Of a DNA stretch of 6,309 nt, positions 5,540 through 6,309 are shown in pieces. The DNA is from an uncultured Mobiluncus sp. (GTDB taxonomy: Bacteria; Actinomycetota; Actinomycetes; Actinomycetales; Actinomycetaceae). Where the stretch lies: the NCBI RefSeq assembly GCF_902488535.1, contig NZ_CABTWO010000036.1:1-6309 (forward strand). The letters are read 5' to 3'. The stretch's first letter is position 1, and every line of letters begins with the position of its first letter. Made by a program: the position numbers and the translations under genes. The notes under the pieces were generated by a model. That model did no database searches, had not been told where the DNA came from, and saw only the letters and a list, made by a program, of their open reading frames with translations.

Positions 5540-6309
5540 ATGACTCATATACTTTCTGCCGTCGCTTGGCCCTACGCTAATGGCCCGCGTCACATCGGAC
5601 ACGTTGCTGGTTTTGGAATTCCCTCGGATGTTTTTTCCCGCTATATGCGGATGCGGGGCCACGATGTGCTGATGGTGTCTGGCACTGACGAGCACGGCAC
5701 GCCAATCTTGGTTGCAGCAGAGGCTGCCGGGCTGACTCCGCGAGAATTGGCGGACCATAACAACCGGGCAATCGTGGAGGATTTGTGTCAGCTGGGTCTG
5801 TCTTACGATTTGTTTACTCGCACCACCACGGGCAATCACTATGAGACTGTTCGCGCCATGTTCAAAGTGGTGCGAGATAACGGCTACATGAAGGTGCAGA
5901 CCACCCGGGGGGCGATTTCTCCTTCCACCGGACGCACCCTTCCTGACCGCTATATTGAGGGAACTTGCCCCATCTGCGGAGCGGAAGGAGCTCGGGGAGA
6001 TCAGTGCGATGCTTGCGGCAACCAGCTCGACCCCACCGACCTGATTCGGCCGCGTTCCAAGATCAACGGCGAGACACCGGAATTTGTGGAAACCGACCAC
6101 TATTTCTTAGATTTACCGGCTCTCGCCAAAGCCTTGAATGAGTGGCTCGACGACCGGGAAAAGAACGGCAATTGGCGGCCCAACGTCATCAAGTTCTCCA
6201 AGAACTTCTTAAAAGACATTAAACCGCGAGCTATGACTCGGGATATTGACTGGGGTATCCCCATTCCCGGGTGGGAGGATCAGCCCAAGCGTCTCTATGT
6301 TTGGTTTGA
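5540..6309 (+). CDS. metG: methionine--tRNA ligase, N-terminal part (runs off the window)
   Basis: The open frame from ATG 5540 gives 256 codons plus two bases and has no stop; the final GA begins the next codon, expected to be the Asp of the VWFDA motif, so the apparent TGA at the window end is out of frame. The product charges tRNA-Met with methionine using ATP in the cytosol. Class I Rossmann features are AWPYANGPRHIGH with the HIGH signature at 18-21, SGTDEHGTPI around 47-56, a zinc knuckle with Cys143, Cys146, Cys156 and Cys159, then DIDWGIPIPGW and KRLYVWF at the end. Two complete Cys pairs mark the E. coli-like zinc form (MetG1). The KMSKS loop, anticodon domain and any C-terminal dimerisation domain are outside the window. 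About 40-45% of a full-length enzyme is present. The start is supported by TAGGAT-N6-ATG and by the HIGH position. Confidence 0.96.
   Translation, partial: MTHILSAVAWPYANGPRHIGHVAGFGIPSDVFSRYMRMRGHDVLMVSGTDEHGTPILVAAEAAGLTPRELADHNNRAIVEDLCQLGLSYDLFTRTTTGNHYETVRAMFKVVRDNGYMKVQTTRGAISPSTGRTLPDRYIEGTCPICGAEGARGDQCDACGNQLDPTDLIRPRSKINGETPEFVETDHYFLDLPALAKALNEWLDDREKNGNWRPNVIKFSKNFLKDIKPRAMTRDIDWGIPIPGWEDQPKRLYVWF

Noticed and set aside
4838..6100. Long open frame on the - strand (about 420 codons) across the end of pmt and the start of metG
   Set aside because: It lies antisense to two clearly conserved genes, its translation is rich in His/Ser/Pro/Gln with no recognisable domain, and it spans the pmt-metG promoter gap. 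It is the usual shadow frame of biased codon use.
6305..6309. Apparent TGA stop at the very end of the window
   Set aside because: In the metG frame the last codon is TTT (6305-6307) followed by an incomplete GA, so the TGA is out of frame and metG continues.
1..6309. A hidden defence, toxin-antitoxin, mobile or CRISPR system
   Set aside because: All coding space is taken up by recognisable housekeeping or enzyme families, and the gaps are 119, 22, 22, 28 and 30 bp plus one 4-bp overlap. No terminal inverted repeats, transposase, integrase or regularly spaced repeats are visible.

Overview
The window looks chromosomal and actinobacterial, with base composition that I judge by eye to be in the mid-50s % GC. 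The evidence is: a partial 5S rRNA of actinobacterial type; a protein O-mannosyltransferase (Pmt, GT39) divergent from rsmI and followed by metG, genes that also lie close together in mycobacteria and relatives; and a run of start codons with no convincing Shine-Dalgarno but a TANNNT hexamer exactly 6 nt upstream, the signature of actinobacterial leaderless transcription. The moderate GC suggests something like a mid-GC Actinomycetaceae (for example Mobiluncus or Varibaculum), but that genus-level guess is inference only.

Layout: positions 1-45 are the 3' end of a 5S rRNA, followed by a strong GC-rich hairpin (about 56-94) that should end the rRNA operon. A class II (SIRT4-like) sirtuin gene runs + at 165-1019. 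It converges on a glycerophosphodiester phosphodiesterase gene (1042-1779, -). That gene diverges, across only 22 bp, from an AmmeMemoRadiSam-type radical SAM enzyme (1802-2854, +). The radical SAM gene overlaps tail-to-tail by 4 bp with rsmI (2851-3723, -). rsmI diverges across 28 bp from pmt (3752-5509, +). After 30 bp comes metG (5540-6309 and beyond, +), cut by the window edge.

Most genes appear to be individually promoted rather than joined in a large operon. Five of six have TANNNT-N6-RTG at the start: TAGGAT, TAGACT, TAAGGT, TAAACT and TAGGAT; rsmI has the near match AAGAAT-N6-GTG. At the GDPD/radical SAM divide the two opposed -10 hexamers share two bases, so one AT-rich core may fire both ways.

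Functionally the window is mostly housekeeping: 16S rRNA methylation (RsmI), Met-tRNA charging (MetG), O-mannosylation of exported proteins (Pmt) and phosphodiester turnover (GDPD). The less understood members are the sirtuin and the radical SAM protein, the latter apparently separated from its usual Memo and AMMECR1 partners within this window. I see no mobile element, CRISPR array, tRNA or toxin/defence locus, and no convincing new multi-gene system. The most interesting signals are the leaderless promoter architecture, the shared divergent promoter core and the orphan radical SAM gene.
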